DNA of 40,191 nucleotides. Origin: an uncultured Myxococcaceae bacterium. GTDB taxonomy: Bacteria; Myxococcota_A; Polyangia; Polyangiales; Ga0077539. The stretch spans positions 1-40,191 of the forward strand of contig CAMFHP010000078.1 of NCBI GenBank assembly GCA_945952225.1. Reading direction: 5' to 3'. Shown in pieces: positions 1 to 7,429 of the stretch; positions within the stretch are counted from its first letter, which is position 1, and every line of letters starts with the position of its first letter. The notes under the pieces were generated by a model. That model saw nothing but the letters and a program-made list of their open reading frames with translations, did no database searches and was not told the origin of the DNA. The position numbers and the translations under genes are program-made.

Positions 1-397
1 TCGCAGTACGAAAAGCTCGCGAAAACTCAAGCAATTTGATGCAGCCGCCCTGCGTGCGACCGCGAGCTTGCGTTCTCTGAATGCGTGGCTGTCATCCTCG
101 CCGCGCGGTCGCTTCCGTCCGATCGATGTGATCCCCCGCGCTCGCGGAGCGGTTGCCTCTACCCCGATTTCGACCTCCAAATTCCGCTCAGCCAAGCGGA
201 GGCACCCAGCGGCCGAGCGCGAGCGATGGCGACGCGCGGCGAGCAGTGAGTTGTGGGCACCGTGAGCATTGGATTGTGTGCGTCAAATACTGCGGGATGG
301 GATTCGTCACTCGGGTCTAACAAGCCGATGGTGCCGACCGCGCACAACCAGCTCTCCGATTACCCACCACCTCGCTCGCGGCGGCACATCGGCAGGC
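1..397. other. No gene recognised
   Basis: I see no convincing gene here. Open frames are short, have no recognisable start context, and their translations (Arg/Pro/Ser-rich) look like out-of-frame readings of GC-rich DNA. The stretch leads into the dispersed repeat cassette that begins near 398. A gene running in from beyond the left edge cannot be excluded. Confidence 0.4.
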
Positions 398-582
398 CGT
401 TCACCCGCAGCGAGCAAGCCCGTTCGCACGATCTCACCACCGTCAGAACGCGGGACGGAAGCGAGATCGGAAACACACCCCCGGGCGGCCCTCTGCCCGA
501 CGCGGCGACGGCGCGATAGCGACACAACATCGAGAGTCCCGTCAGGGACTTTCCCCTCGCTGGCGGTGAATTCATTCACCGC
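398..582 (+). repeat. Dispersed palindromic repeat cassette, copy A
   Basis: This intergenic stretch ends in a near-palindrome centred on GGTGAATTCATTCACC at 563-582. Its stem arms are GCGGTGAAT/ATTCACCGC around a 2-base centre. A short hairpin sits just before it, with AGTCCC at 535-540, GGGACT at 545-550 and a following TTT, which looks like a weak terminator. The 398-478 half, with phrases such as GTTCGCACGATCTCACCACC, recurs beside the copies near 28.5 kb and 40.1 kb. Confidence 0.75.
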
Positions 583-613
583 AGAGACGCGGGCCCATGC
601 GCACGATCCCTCG

Positions 614-753
614 CCCGCGCGGATCACTCGAAGTGCACGCGTGCTCGCACGGTCAGCGCCGCGCCATCGAGCACTCCCCCCACCCGCGCCTCGCCCGCCC
701 GTGTGGGCGCACGCAGCACGCGCAGTTCTGCGCCCGTTGCGTCGCGCGTCGCG
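614..753 (-). pseudogene. Duplicated 3' end of the FG-GAP lipoprotein gene
   Basis: These 140 bases align without indels to 4392-4531, the last codons and stop of the FG-GAP/ASPIC gene at 4402-6132, at a constant offset of 3778 and with scattered substitutions. Read on the minus strand the fragment still encodes the end of that protein (RAPTRAGEARVG, then a TGA stop at 626-624). It abuts the 3' end of the lipoprotein gene at 775, so the reading frame is cut off at about 754. This is a fragment left by segmental duplication, not a functional gene. Confidence 0.85.
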
Positions 754-774
754 ACGGGCACGCGGAGGCCGCGG

Positions 775-2055
775 TCAATCGCGCGGAAGGTCCATGACGT
801 AGGTACCGACCTGCGTGCTGCGGGTGGCCGCGCAGGCGTAGTAGAGCTGATCGCCGACGATGAGGGCGTCGCCCGAGAGGGTGACACCCGGCGTCAATGC
901 GACCTCGCGTCCGGTGCGGAGGTTATGGCCATAGAGGGTGCGGACGGTGCAGGCCTGCATCCCGGGGTTCGGCTCGGGTGCATCGCGGCAGTCTTCCCAG
1001 AGGACCCAGTCGCCACGGATCACCACATTGAAGCGTTGCGCGGCGGGCTGGGCGGGTTGCGAGGTGATGGCCGTCCGCGTGCGCGTGCGCAGGTCGAGGA
1101 GCCACACGTTCGCGTTGTTGTAGTCGAAGGGATCGCGCGTCCGATACTCGATGTAGGCCAGCCGCTCGCCGTCGAGTGCCGAGAACTGCTCCCACGAACC
1201 GTCGGTCTGCGTGACGTTCTCCACGCGGCCCGTGCGGTGATCGTAGAGGTGGATGTCCCAATCCGACGAGTACGAGAGGTAGGGACCGTCGATCACGAAG
1301 TTGCTCTTGATGCCCGTCGGGTCGATGTCGAGACGCTGCGGGTTCTCTCCGGTGGGCGACGCAACGTAGAAGTAGGCGGGACCCGGGTTGGCGAAGCGAA
1401 AGAAGCTGAACACATCGCTGGCGCGCACCTCCTCGATGCCCCCGACGTACCGATCGGGAGTGAGACGGAGGATCTGATGCCAGCGGACCTGACCGGGGCG
1501 ATCGAGGTCTGTGAAGTGCACGATCGCTGAAGTGCGACTCGTGAACTGGCTTGTGGTGACCAGGTTGGCGGCGAACACGAGGCCCTGGGAGGTGCATGCC
1601 CATCCGCCTGCGAGGTCCCCGGCCTGGAGCGCCCGGGTCAGCGTCTCGACGCGGCCGTCGGAGAGACGAACACGCCTCGTGAAGCCACCTCCCGCGTAGA
1701 TCCACCCGTCGTACGTGCAGGTCCCTTCCATTTCCCCGAAGGGAAAGTTCAGCACGAAGCGCCCGGGGCCGCAGGGCGGCAACGGCGTGGGCTGTACCGG
1801 CGTGGGCGTGATGCGGAGCGTGCAATCCGCCCAGGGAGGCTGCTGCGCGAGCGGACCGGGAGGCACGCCACAGCGGGTTTCCGTAGGGCCCGTGTCCGGC
1901 GGGTTCGGGAGGAGGATGTCGACGTTCTGGTAGGCGTCCGAAGGGCCACTGTCGATGCCAACGGGTGCCATCGGCGACGGGTCTCGACATGACAGAAAGG
2001 CGCTGCTGAGTAGCGCAGCCCACAACAGACGACCGGATGGGTTCACGCGGGTCAC
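775..2055 (-). CDS. Lipoprotein, probable TolB-like beta-propeller (full-length copy)
   Basis: The protein is 426 aa and starts at GTG (2055) with a GGAG ribosome site about 7 bases upstream. The N-terminus is a lipoprotein signal (hydrophobic run then LSC, Cys at about residue 23), so it is probably anchored in a membrane facing the periplasm or outside. The rest has no transmembrane helix. It contains recurring strands such as GRFVLNFPFGE, GRVENVTQTDGSW and WVLWEDCRD, typical of WD40/TolB-like beta-propellers that display values extracted from a record. No catalytic motif is visible. The 5' half is duplicated at 3249-3871, and the sequence just beyond the stop recurs at 3930-3969. The propeller reading is inference; the lipoprotein call is firm. 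Confidence 0.75.
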   Translation of the reverse strand: MTRVNPSGRLLWAALLSSAFLSCRDPSPMAPVGIDSGPSDAYQNVDILLPNPPDTGPTETRCGVPPGPLAQQPPWADCTLRITPTPVQPTPLPPCGPGRFVLNFPFGEMEGTCTYDGWIYAGGGFTRRVRLSDGRVETLTRALQAGDLAGGWACTSQGLVFAANLVTTSQFTSRTSAIVHFTDLDRPGQVRWHQILRLTPDRYVGGIEEVRASDVFSFFRFANPGPAYFYVASPTGENPQRLDIDPTGIKSNFVIDGPYLSYSSDWDIHLYDHRTGRVENVTQTDGSWEQFSALDGERLAYIEYRTRDPFDYNNANVWLLDLRTRTRTAITSQPAQPAAQRFNVVIRGDWVLWEDCRDAPEPNPGMQACTVRTLYGHNLRTGREVALTPGVTLSGDALIVGDQLYYACAATRSTQVGTYVMDLPRD

Positions 2056-2085
2056 GGAGCCTCCATGGTGTTCATCGTCGCCATC
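1463..2085 (-). repeat. 623-bp direct repeat, copy 1
   Basis: This segment covers the first half of the lipoprotein gene plus 30 bases upstream. It matches 3249-3871 at a constant offset of 1786 with no indels. From 1463 to about 1935 the two copies look identical. From about 1940 to 2045, the signal-peptide region, substitutions are frequent. Confidence 0.9.
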
Positions 2086-2197
2086 ACAGCATCAACGGGT
2101 GGGTGCTGTAGACCGCGCGGCGGGGGCGATCAAGGCGCCGCGTTCAGCGCGGTTCGCCGTATCGGCGCGCCTTGAACCGTCGCCTTCGCTGCGAAAT

Positions 2198-2995
2198 TCA
2201 CCGTCCTGCCACGATCTCACAATACTGAAGGGAACCATCGCTGCAAAGACAGGCCGCAAGCCACGAAAAATTTTGAGTAATCAATTGCCCCAACGCGAGG
2301 CCAAATCCGATTCGGGAGTATCGCGCAGAGAGGGAGGCGCTCATTCGGAACCGCGACGAGTCCACACACTGCGCCAGCAGCATCGCGCATGCGACCTGGA
2401 ATATCGCATAGGGCGTTACCCAAAATGGGATCACCTTCCCGGTCGCGTAAATCACAAGGCACGCCATGGCGAGCAGGCGGGCAGGAAGGAGGCGTACGTG
2501 GGGGAGGAGGAGAAGGAGCGGGCATGCCGCAACGAACAAAAAGATGCGCCCCGAGGAGATACCAACCATCGAGTGGCAAGGGGCCAACAACAACGACGCA
2601 GCCCCGAACCACCAGATCGGGACAGAGGCCCGCTCGCGAACCTCTTCGCGGTCCTCGGATGAAAACCTCAGTACGTACCCGATGCAGATGGAAGCGTGGA
2701 GAAACGATGACATCGCCCTGAGCTTGTCGTGAGGCATGACGTTGGTTGTGATAAGCGGAGCGAGGTAGAGAGACACCGCCGCAGGCACGAGCAGGGTACG
2801 ATGGCCCAGTACTTGAGAGACTGCAATGAGCACGACGCTCAGCCAGTAAAACCGTTCAGAGCCGACATACGTCCCAGCAGCGAAGAGAAAATTTCGCAAG
2901 CAAATGGCTATCAAGATGACGGCGCATGAGAAGATCCACGCGGTGCGCCCTGCGGGGGTAGTGGGTGAGATCCAGAAGGTCTTCTCAGACATCAT
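2198..2995 (-). CDS. Polytopic membrane protein of unknown function
   Basis: The protein is 265 aa, starting at one of two consecutive ATG codons (2995 or 2992). About nine hydrophobic segments span almost the whole length, for example IFSCAVILIAICLRNFLF, LSVVLIAVSQVLG, SLLLAPCHSMVG and FLFVAACPLLLLLP. This points to an inner-membrane protein with little soluble domain. I recognise no family signature. The base composition is visibly less GC-rich than the flanks and uses A/T-ending codons more freely. The gene lies exactly between the two copies of the 623-bp repeat, which suggests acquisition or insertion during that rearrangement. It could be a degenerate transporter or an immunity-type membrane protein; nothing in the sequence decides this. 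Confidence 0.65.
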   Translation of the reverse strand: MMSEKTFWISPTTPAGRTAWIFSCAVILIAICLRNFLFAAGTYVGSERFYWLSVVLIAVSQVLGHRTLLVPAAVSLYLAPLITTNVMPHDKLRAMSSFLHASICIGYVLRFSSEDREEVRERASVPIWWFGAASLLLAPCHSMVGISSGRIFLFVAACPLLLLLPHVRLLPARLLAMACLVIYATGKVIPFWVTPYAIFQVACAMLLAQCVDSSRFRMSASLSARYSRIGFGLALGQLITQNFSWLAACLCSDGSLQYCEIVAGR

Positions 2996-3097
2996 CGAAC
3001 GCCTATTGCTGCTTGCTGCGGGGTGATGGGGAGTCCGATGGAGCCGGATACGCCGTTGAACAGTTGCGCACTTGTCGGCACAACAATAAAGGGCACC

Positions 3098-3841
3098 CTA
3101 CACTCGGGTCTCGATGGCGCGCAATGATCGCAGTGAGGGTCTGCTCGATTTGGATCGTGCGCTGGCCATGGCGACGAAGGCTGTTGAACCCACGGTTCCA
3201 GGCGAGGTTGGTGGAGAGCCCCATGCCCCCGACGTCTCTTTCGGGGAAAGACGGAGGATCTGATGCCAGCGGACCTGACCGGGGCGATCGAGGTCTGTGA
3301 AGTGCACGATCGCTGAAGTGCGACTCGTGAACTGGCTTGTGGTGACCAGGTTGGCGGCGAACACGAGGCCCTGGGAGGTGCATGCCCATCCGCCTGCGAG
3401 GTCCCCGGCCTGGAGCGCCCGGGTCAGCGTCTCGACGCGGCCGTCGGAGAGACGAACACGCCTCGTGAAGCCACCTCCCGCGTAGATCCACCCGTCGTAC
3501 GTGCAGGTCCCTTCCATTTCCCCGAAGGGAAAGTTCAGCACGAAGCGCCCGGGGCCGCAGGGCGGCAACGGCGTGGGCTGTACCGGCGTGGGCGTGATGC
3601 GGAGCGTGCAATCCGCCCAGGGAGGCTGCTGCGCGAGCGGACCGGGAGGCACGCCACAGCGGGTTTCCGTAGGGCCCGTGTCCGGCGGGTTCGGGAGGAG
3701 GATGTCGACGTTCTGGTAGGCGTCCGAAGGGCCGCTGTCGATGCCGACAGGAGCCATCGGCGACGGGTCCCGACATGACAGAAGGGCGCCGCTCAGCAGC
3801 GCGCCCCACAACCAAAGACCAGATAGGTTGACGCGGGTCAC
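3098..3841 (-). pseudogene. Truncated second copy of the beta-propeller lipoprotein
   Basis: The frame begins at GTG (3841), with the same ribosome-site context as the full copy, and encodes the same lipoprotein signal and first ~197 residues as the gene at 775-2055. It then diverges abruptly (LRLSPKETSGAW) into about 50 unrelated residues and stops with TAG at 3100-3098. The lost part includes more than half of the predicted propeller, so the product is unlikely to fold normally. The frame remains open, so a short lipoprotein could still be made. The homology break is at 3249, the end of the direct repeat. Confidence 0.8.
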
Positions 3842-3871
3842 GGAGCCTCCATGGTGTTCATCGTCGCCATC
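3249..3871 (-). repeat. 623-bp direct repeat, copy 2
   Basis: This is the partner of 1463-2085. Homology stops sharply on both sides: at 3249 inside the truncated frame and at 3871, thirty bases upstream of the start codon. Confidence 0.9.
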
Positions 3872-3929
3872 CCCATGCGGAAGGTCTCACCTGCGCCGCG
3901 GAAACGCCACGGCGCGAGCACACGCAGGC

Positions 3930-3969
3930 ACGCGGAGACCGCGGTCCATCGCGCGGAAGGTCCATGACG
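3930..3969 (-). pseudogene. Remnant of a third lipoprotein 3' end
   Basis: These forty bases match 760-799, the last codons of the lipoprotein gene (VMDLPRD) and the bases just beyond. The TGA stop is changed to TGG here, so the reading frame runs on. The fragment is not attached to any upstream lipoprotein sequence. It shows that a further copy, or a different arrangement of the same segments, once existed here. Confidence 0.65.
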
Positions 3970-4228
3970 TGTTTCCCATGCGGCTCACGGTGCGCGTCCC
4001 AGCGGTGCACGAGCTCACCGCCTCGCCGCGACGCACCACGAACGCGCCCGGTCCCCTCTTCGCCGCGACGCACCACCACCGCGCCCGGCCCCTCCGTCCC
4101 CCTCGCCGCCAACCCTCGGAGCCGCGCCCCGATCGCCCGCGCGCCCGTCGCGCACGCGCCGCGCATCGTTCCCGATCGCTCCACCGAGCGCGTCTGCAAC
4201 GTGCGCGCTGCACGCGTGATTGCCGCGG

Positions 4229-4381
4229 GGATCGCCCCTGATACCCCGGCTTCAGCGTCGATCCCTTTGTCGATCAGCGTTGCAACCCGCGTTGATCAAC
4301 GATGATACCCGCGCAGATCAACGATGATACCCGCGTGTATCAGCGATGATACCCGCGCAGATCATCATTGATCCCCTCGGC
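4229..4381. repeat. 22-bp tandem repeat array (iteron-like)
   Basis: Units of 22 bases start at 4272, 4294, 4316, 4338 and 4360, with looser copies near 4230 and 4252. The best-conserved part is GATCAACGATGATACCCGCG. The array sits directly downstream of the 3' end of the FG-GAP gene, between that gene and the duplicated zone. A period of 22 bases (two helical turns) would place each unit on the same DNA face. No replication gene is near, so an origin function is not supported. Confidence 0.75.
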
Positions 4382-4401
4382 GCGCACATCCCCCGCGCGG
4401 A

Positions 4402-6132
4402 TCACTCGAAGCGCACGCGTGCACGCACGGTCAGTGTCGCGCCATCGAGCACCGCGCCCACGCGCGCCTCGCCCGCCCGTGTGGGCGCACGCAGCACGCG
4501 CAGCTCTGCGCCCGTTGCGTCGCGCGTCGCGGCGCCCTCCCACACGCAATCGCCCTCGCAGGTGACGCTCGCAGCACGCGCGCCCGCCGCGGACCCATCG
4601 AGGCGCACGGTCACCCGACCCGCTCCGTCGGCGCGCAGCACGCGCGGAGACACCGTGAGCACCGCGGGCTCGGACACCGCGTGGTAGCGGCCCGTCGCGA
4701 GTCCCGTCACACGCTGCACGATCCCCGAGGGCCACACGATGCGCACGTCGGCGGCGCCCGCTTGCATCGCCGCGAGCACCACCGCGCGGTCGTGCTCGCC
4801 CAGCGTCGGCGACTGCGCGCCCGCCATCACCACCTGCATCGGACGCGCGCCCTCCAACGACACCCGCGCCCCCGATGCGTCGGGCGACGAGACCGTGCCG
4901 CGCAGACGGATCCCCACCCACGGACGGACGGGCTCGATGCGGTTGCGCAGGAGCACCAGACCCCGCGAGCCCGTGTCGCGCGCGAGGCAGCTCACGCGTC
5001 CGTCGCCGTCGAGGTCGGCGCACGCGAGCCCGACGCCCGTGAGCGTCGCGTCGAGCGTCGCAGAGGAGGCCACGGCGAACACCCCATCGCCGCGGTTCAC
5101 GAGCAGTCGCGTGGGACCGCCGCCCCGATGATCGTCGCGCTCCTGGCGGTAGAGCAGGTCGGGGTCTCCGTCGAGGTCGACGTCGAAGGAGAGGGCGCCC
5201 CAGGCGTCCTGCACGGTGCCGGGCTCGCGCACCGAGGCGCACGCGGCCACGTCGACGAGACGGCGCGCGCCGCGCGGTTGCAGCAGGCGGTGGTTGCCGA
5301 AGGTTCCGCTCACGAAGTACGCGAACACGCCGTCGCCGTCGTGGTCGATGGGCACCACGGCCATGGGGCTCACAGGGCGGAGCACGTCGGTGACGCGCGC
5401 GTCGAAGGTGAACGCGGGCCAGCGCGCGGCGACGCCCCACGCGAACCATCCCACGTCGTCGTCGAGGATGGCGAAGAGGTCCTCGCGGCCGTCGCGGTCG
5501 AGGTCGTCCCAGAAGGTGCCGAAGGTGCGAAAGGGAACGTCGCGGTGCCCCGGCGCCGGTGTGGGCGGCGGCGTGCGGTCTTCGAAGCGTCCGTCGCCGC
5601 GCGCGAGGAGCAGTTGCATCGCACGGTCGCGCACCTCCTGACGGGCCACGATCACGTCGGCGAGGCCGTCGCGGTCGACGTCGTGCACCTTCACCTGGCC
5701 GGGCTCGCCCGACACCGCAGCGGCGATCTGCACGGGCGCTCCGAAGCGGCACGGACCTTCGCCGCGACGCCACTCCACCGACGATCCCGCGAGCACGAGG
5801 TCCTGCACGCCGTCGCCGTCGAGGTCGGCCATGGCGCCCACCTTGCGGCCCGCGCTGTCGGGCAACGGCGCCTCGTCCCACGCGCCCTCTCCACGGCTCG
5901 CGAACACCCGCTGCGCGTGCACGATGTCACCGCGTCCGTCGCCGTTGCACTCGCCCACCACGGTGAGCGCGTCGCCGCCGCCAAAGAGCCGGTCGCTCAC
6001 CTCGAAGCGTCCGCGCAGGGTGATCTCGTCGCGCGGAACGTCGACGCACACGGGCCCCTCGTCGACCGCGGGCGTCGCGTCGTCGCATCCCAGAAGCGCC
6101 GCGAAGCACAGCGCGCCGCACCACCGTCTCAC
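4402..6132 (-). CDS. FG-GAP/VCBS repeat lipoprotein with ASPIC/UnbV domain
   Basis: I chose the GTG at 6132, which gives 576 aa beginning with a compact lipoprotein signal ending ALLGC. A longer frame to 6177 adds only 15 polar residues. The body carries repeated Ca-binding-style loops (DLDGDGVQDL, DVDRDGLADV, DLDRDGREDL, DVDLDGDPDL, DLDGDGRVS), as in integrin-like FG-GAP propellers. After them comes a segment resembling ASPIC/UnbV (GARVSLEGARP, then DVRIVWPSGIVQ). The C-terminal ~90 residues look like a beta-sandwich. It is probably a surface or periplasmic adhesion or recognition protein. No enzyme motif is seen. Its last 130 coding bases are duplicated at 614-753. Confidence 0.85.
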   Translation of the reverse strand: MRRWCGALCFAALLGCDDATPAVDEGPVCVDVPRDEITLRGRFEVSDRLFGGGDALTVVGECNGDGRGDIVHAQRVFASRGEGAWDEAPLPDSAGRKVGAMADLDGDGVQDLVLAGSSVEWRRGEGPCRFGAPVQIAAAVSGEPGQVKVHDVDRDGLADVIVARQEVRDRAMQLLLARGDGRFEDRTPPPTPAPGHRDVPFRTFGTFWDDLDRDGREDLFAILDDDVGWFAWGVAARWPAFTFDARVTDVLRPVSPMAVVPIDHDGDGVFAYFVSGTFGNHRLLQPRGARRLVDVAACASVREPGTVQDAWGALSFDVDLDGDPDLLYRQERDDHRGGGPTRLLVNRGDGVFAVASSATLDATLTGVGLACADLDGDGRVSCLARDTGSRGLVLLRNRIEPVRPWVGIRLRGTVSSPDASGARVSLEGARPMQVVMAGAQSPTLGEHDRAVVLAAMQAGAADVRIVWPSGIVQRVTGLATGRYHAVSEPAVLTVSPRVLRADGAGRVTVRLDGSAAGARAASVTCEGDCVWEGAATRDATGAELRVLRAPTRAGEARVGAVLDGATLTVRARVRFE

Positions 6133-6216
6133 CGCGCGAGCGTCGCACACCCCACGCCCTCCGCAGCGCACCTCCACCGCGCCGCGATGGGCTCGGCGGA
6201 GGGCGTGAAAAATCTC

Positions 6217-6245
6217 TTGACCGCACGGAGGGGGTCACGTAGAAG
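6217..6245 (+). promoter_or_regulatory. Sigma70-like promoter for tRNA-Asp
   Basis: TTGACC at 6217-6222 and TAGAAG at 6240-6245 are separated by 17 bases. The -10 box lies about 45 bases upstream of the mature tRNA 5' end. Good spacing and a near-consensus -35 box directly upstream of a stable RNA make this the likely promoter. Confidence 0.6.
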
Positions 6246-6289
6246 ACCGCTCCCTCGCACGACAAGGGCCGCAAGGTCCGGGTCTGAGT

Positions 6290-6363
<74 letters not shown>

Positions 6364-6375
6364 CACTTCAGAGAG

Positions 6376-6407
6376 CCCCGTGGGATCGCAAGGTCTCACG
6401 GGGTTTT
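6376..6407 (+). terminator. Rho-independent terminator after tRNA-Asp
   Basis: CCCCGTG (6376-6382) pairs with CACGGGG (6397-6403). Three more inner pairs (GGA/TCT) extend the stem to about 10 bp around an 8-base loop, and TTTT follows. The hairpin starts 13 bases after the tRNA. A 47-bp segment containing it (6373-6419) recurs at 7302-7348 with one mismatch. Confidence 0.85.
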
Positions 6408-6420
6408 CGCATTTCGGGGC

Positions 6421-6518
6421 AGAGAGCGCAGGGCGCGGGGGCGCAGGGGCGCAGGGAGCGCAGAGGGTGTAGGAACGCAGGGGGCGCAGAGAGCGCAGGG
6501 CGCAGCGGGCGCAGGGGG
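6421..6518. repeat. Purine/G-rich GCAGGG-type low-complexity tract
   Basis: A run of short degenerate units such as GCGCAGGG, GCAGAGAG and GGGCGCAG with strong purine bias on the plus strand. No coding frame is plausible. It joins the tRNA terminator to the inverted-repeat element. Confidence 0.6.
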
Positions 6519-6739
6519 CCGGGGTTCAGCGCCAGGAGGCGCATCACCCCGGGCTGGTGTGGGCTGCCGCGCCGGACGGTGTCCGGCGCTCCACAGCGTG
6601 AAACACCATGAGCGCTGTGTTCGTGGGACACGGCAATCACCGCATCGCGCGCCATTCGACCGCCGCCACCGTAGCGCCGGACCGCGTCCGGCGCGGCAGC
6701 ACACATCAGCCCGGGGTGAAGCGCTCTGGCGAACCCCGG
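6519..6739. repeat. Long imperfect inverted repeat, MITE/REP-like element
   Basis: The left arm (6519-6577) and right arm (6686-6739) are imperfect reverse complements over about 55 bases. Both share CCGGGGTTC at the outer end, CACCCCGGGCTG in the middle and CTGCCGCGCCGGAC at the inner end. Each inner end also forms its own hairpin (6572-6586 and 6674-6694, GCGCCGGAC/GTCCGGCGC). The core between the arms has no gene. The terminal 21 bases of the right arm (6720-6740) recur exactly at 36646-36666. This is the structure expected of a non-autonomous element or a BIME-like repeat. Confidence 0.65.
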
Positions 6740-6740
6740 C

Positions 6741-7279
6741 CGCCCGCGCACGCGCACCACACAATCGCCCGCGCACGCGCACCACACAATCGCCCGCGCA
6801 CGCGCACCACACAATCGCCCGCGCACGCGCACCACACGATCGCACGCGCACCACACAATCGCCCGCACGCGCACCACACGATCGCCCGCGCTCGCGCCGC
6901 CCAATCGCCCGCTCGCGCGCCACACCATCGCCCGCGCACGCGCCACACCATCGCCCGCACGCGCGCCGCACCATCGCCCGCCCGCGCACCACACAATCGT
7001 CCGCGCACGCGCACCATACCATCGCCCGCGCACGCGCCACGCAATCGCCCGCGCACGCGCCACACAATCGCCCGCACGCACGCCACGCAATCGCCCGCAC
7101 GCCACGCAATCGCCCGCGCACGCGACACGCAACCGCCCGCGCTCGCGCCACACCATCGCCCGCACGCGCACCACACGATCGCCCGCGCACGCGCACCACC
7201 ATCGCCCACACGCGCGCCACACGATCGCCCGCCCGCGCGCCGCCCAATCGCCCGCCCTCGCGCCACACCATCGCCCGTC
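6741..7279. repeat. Degenerate 25-bp minisatellite
   Basis: About twenty-odd tandem units based on GCGCACGCGCACCACACAAT followed by CGCCC. The first units start at 6741, 6766, 6791 and 6816 with exact 25-base spacing; later units vary by small deletions. Twenty-five is not a multiple of three, and all frames stay open through lack of stops, so long translations here (Arg/Pro/His or Cys/Ala/Gly-rich) are not evidence for a protein. The units are contiguous, so this is not a CRISPR array. Confidence 0.85.
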
Positions 7280-7301
7280 GCAGCCGTCACCGCGCAGGAG
7301 C

Positions 7302-7348
7302 GAGCCCCGTGGCATCGCAAGGTCTCACGGGGTTTTCGCATTTCGGGG
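7302..7348 (+). repeat. Second copy of the tRNA-Asp terminator segment
   Basis: These 47 bases match 6373-6419 with a single G/C change in the loop side. The hairpin CCCCGTG (7305-7311)/CACGGGG (7326-7332) and TTTT are intact, so this copy should also terminate transcription. The two copies bracket the G-rich tract, the inverted-repeat element and the minisatellite. Confidence 0.85.
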
Positions 7349-7429
7349 TCGGTGTGCGGTGCATGGGGCCGGGCGTTGCGTCGGCGCGTCGGGGCTTCAC
7401 GACACGCGAGCGCGTCGGTGCCCGTGGCG

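Noticed and set aside
4229-4381. Plasmid-type replication origin
   Set aside because: Iteron-like spacing is present, but there is no Rep gene, no DnaA-box cluster and no AT-rich unwinding region.
6741-7279. Possible CRISPR array
   Set aside because: Units are contiguous and degenerate, with no unique spacers and no cas genes nearby.
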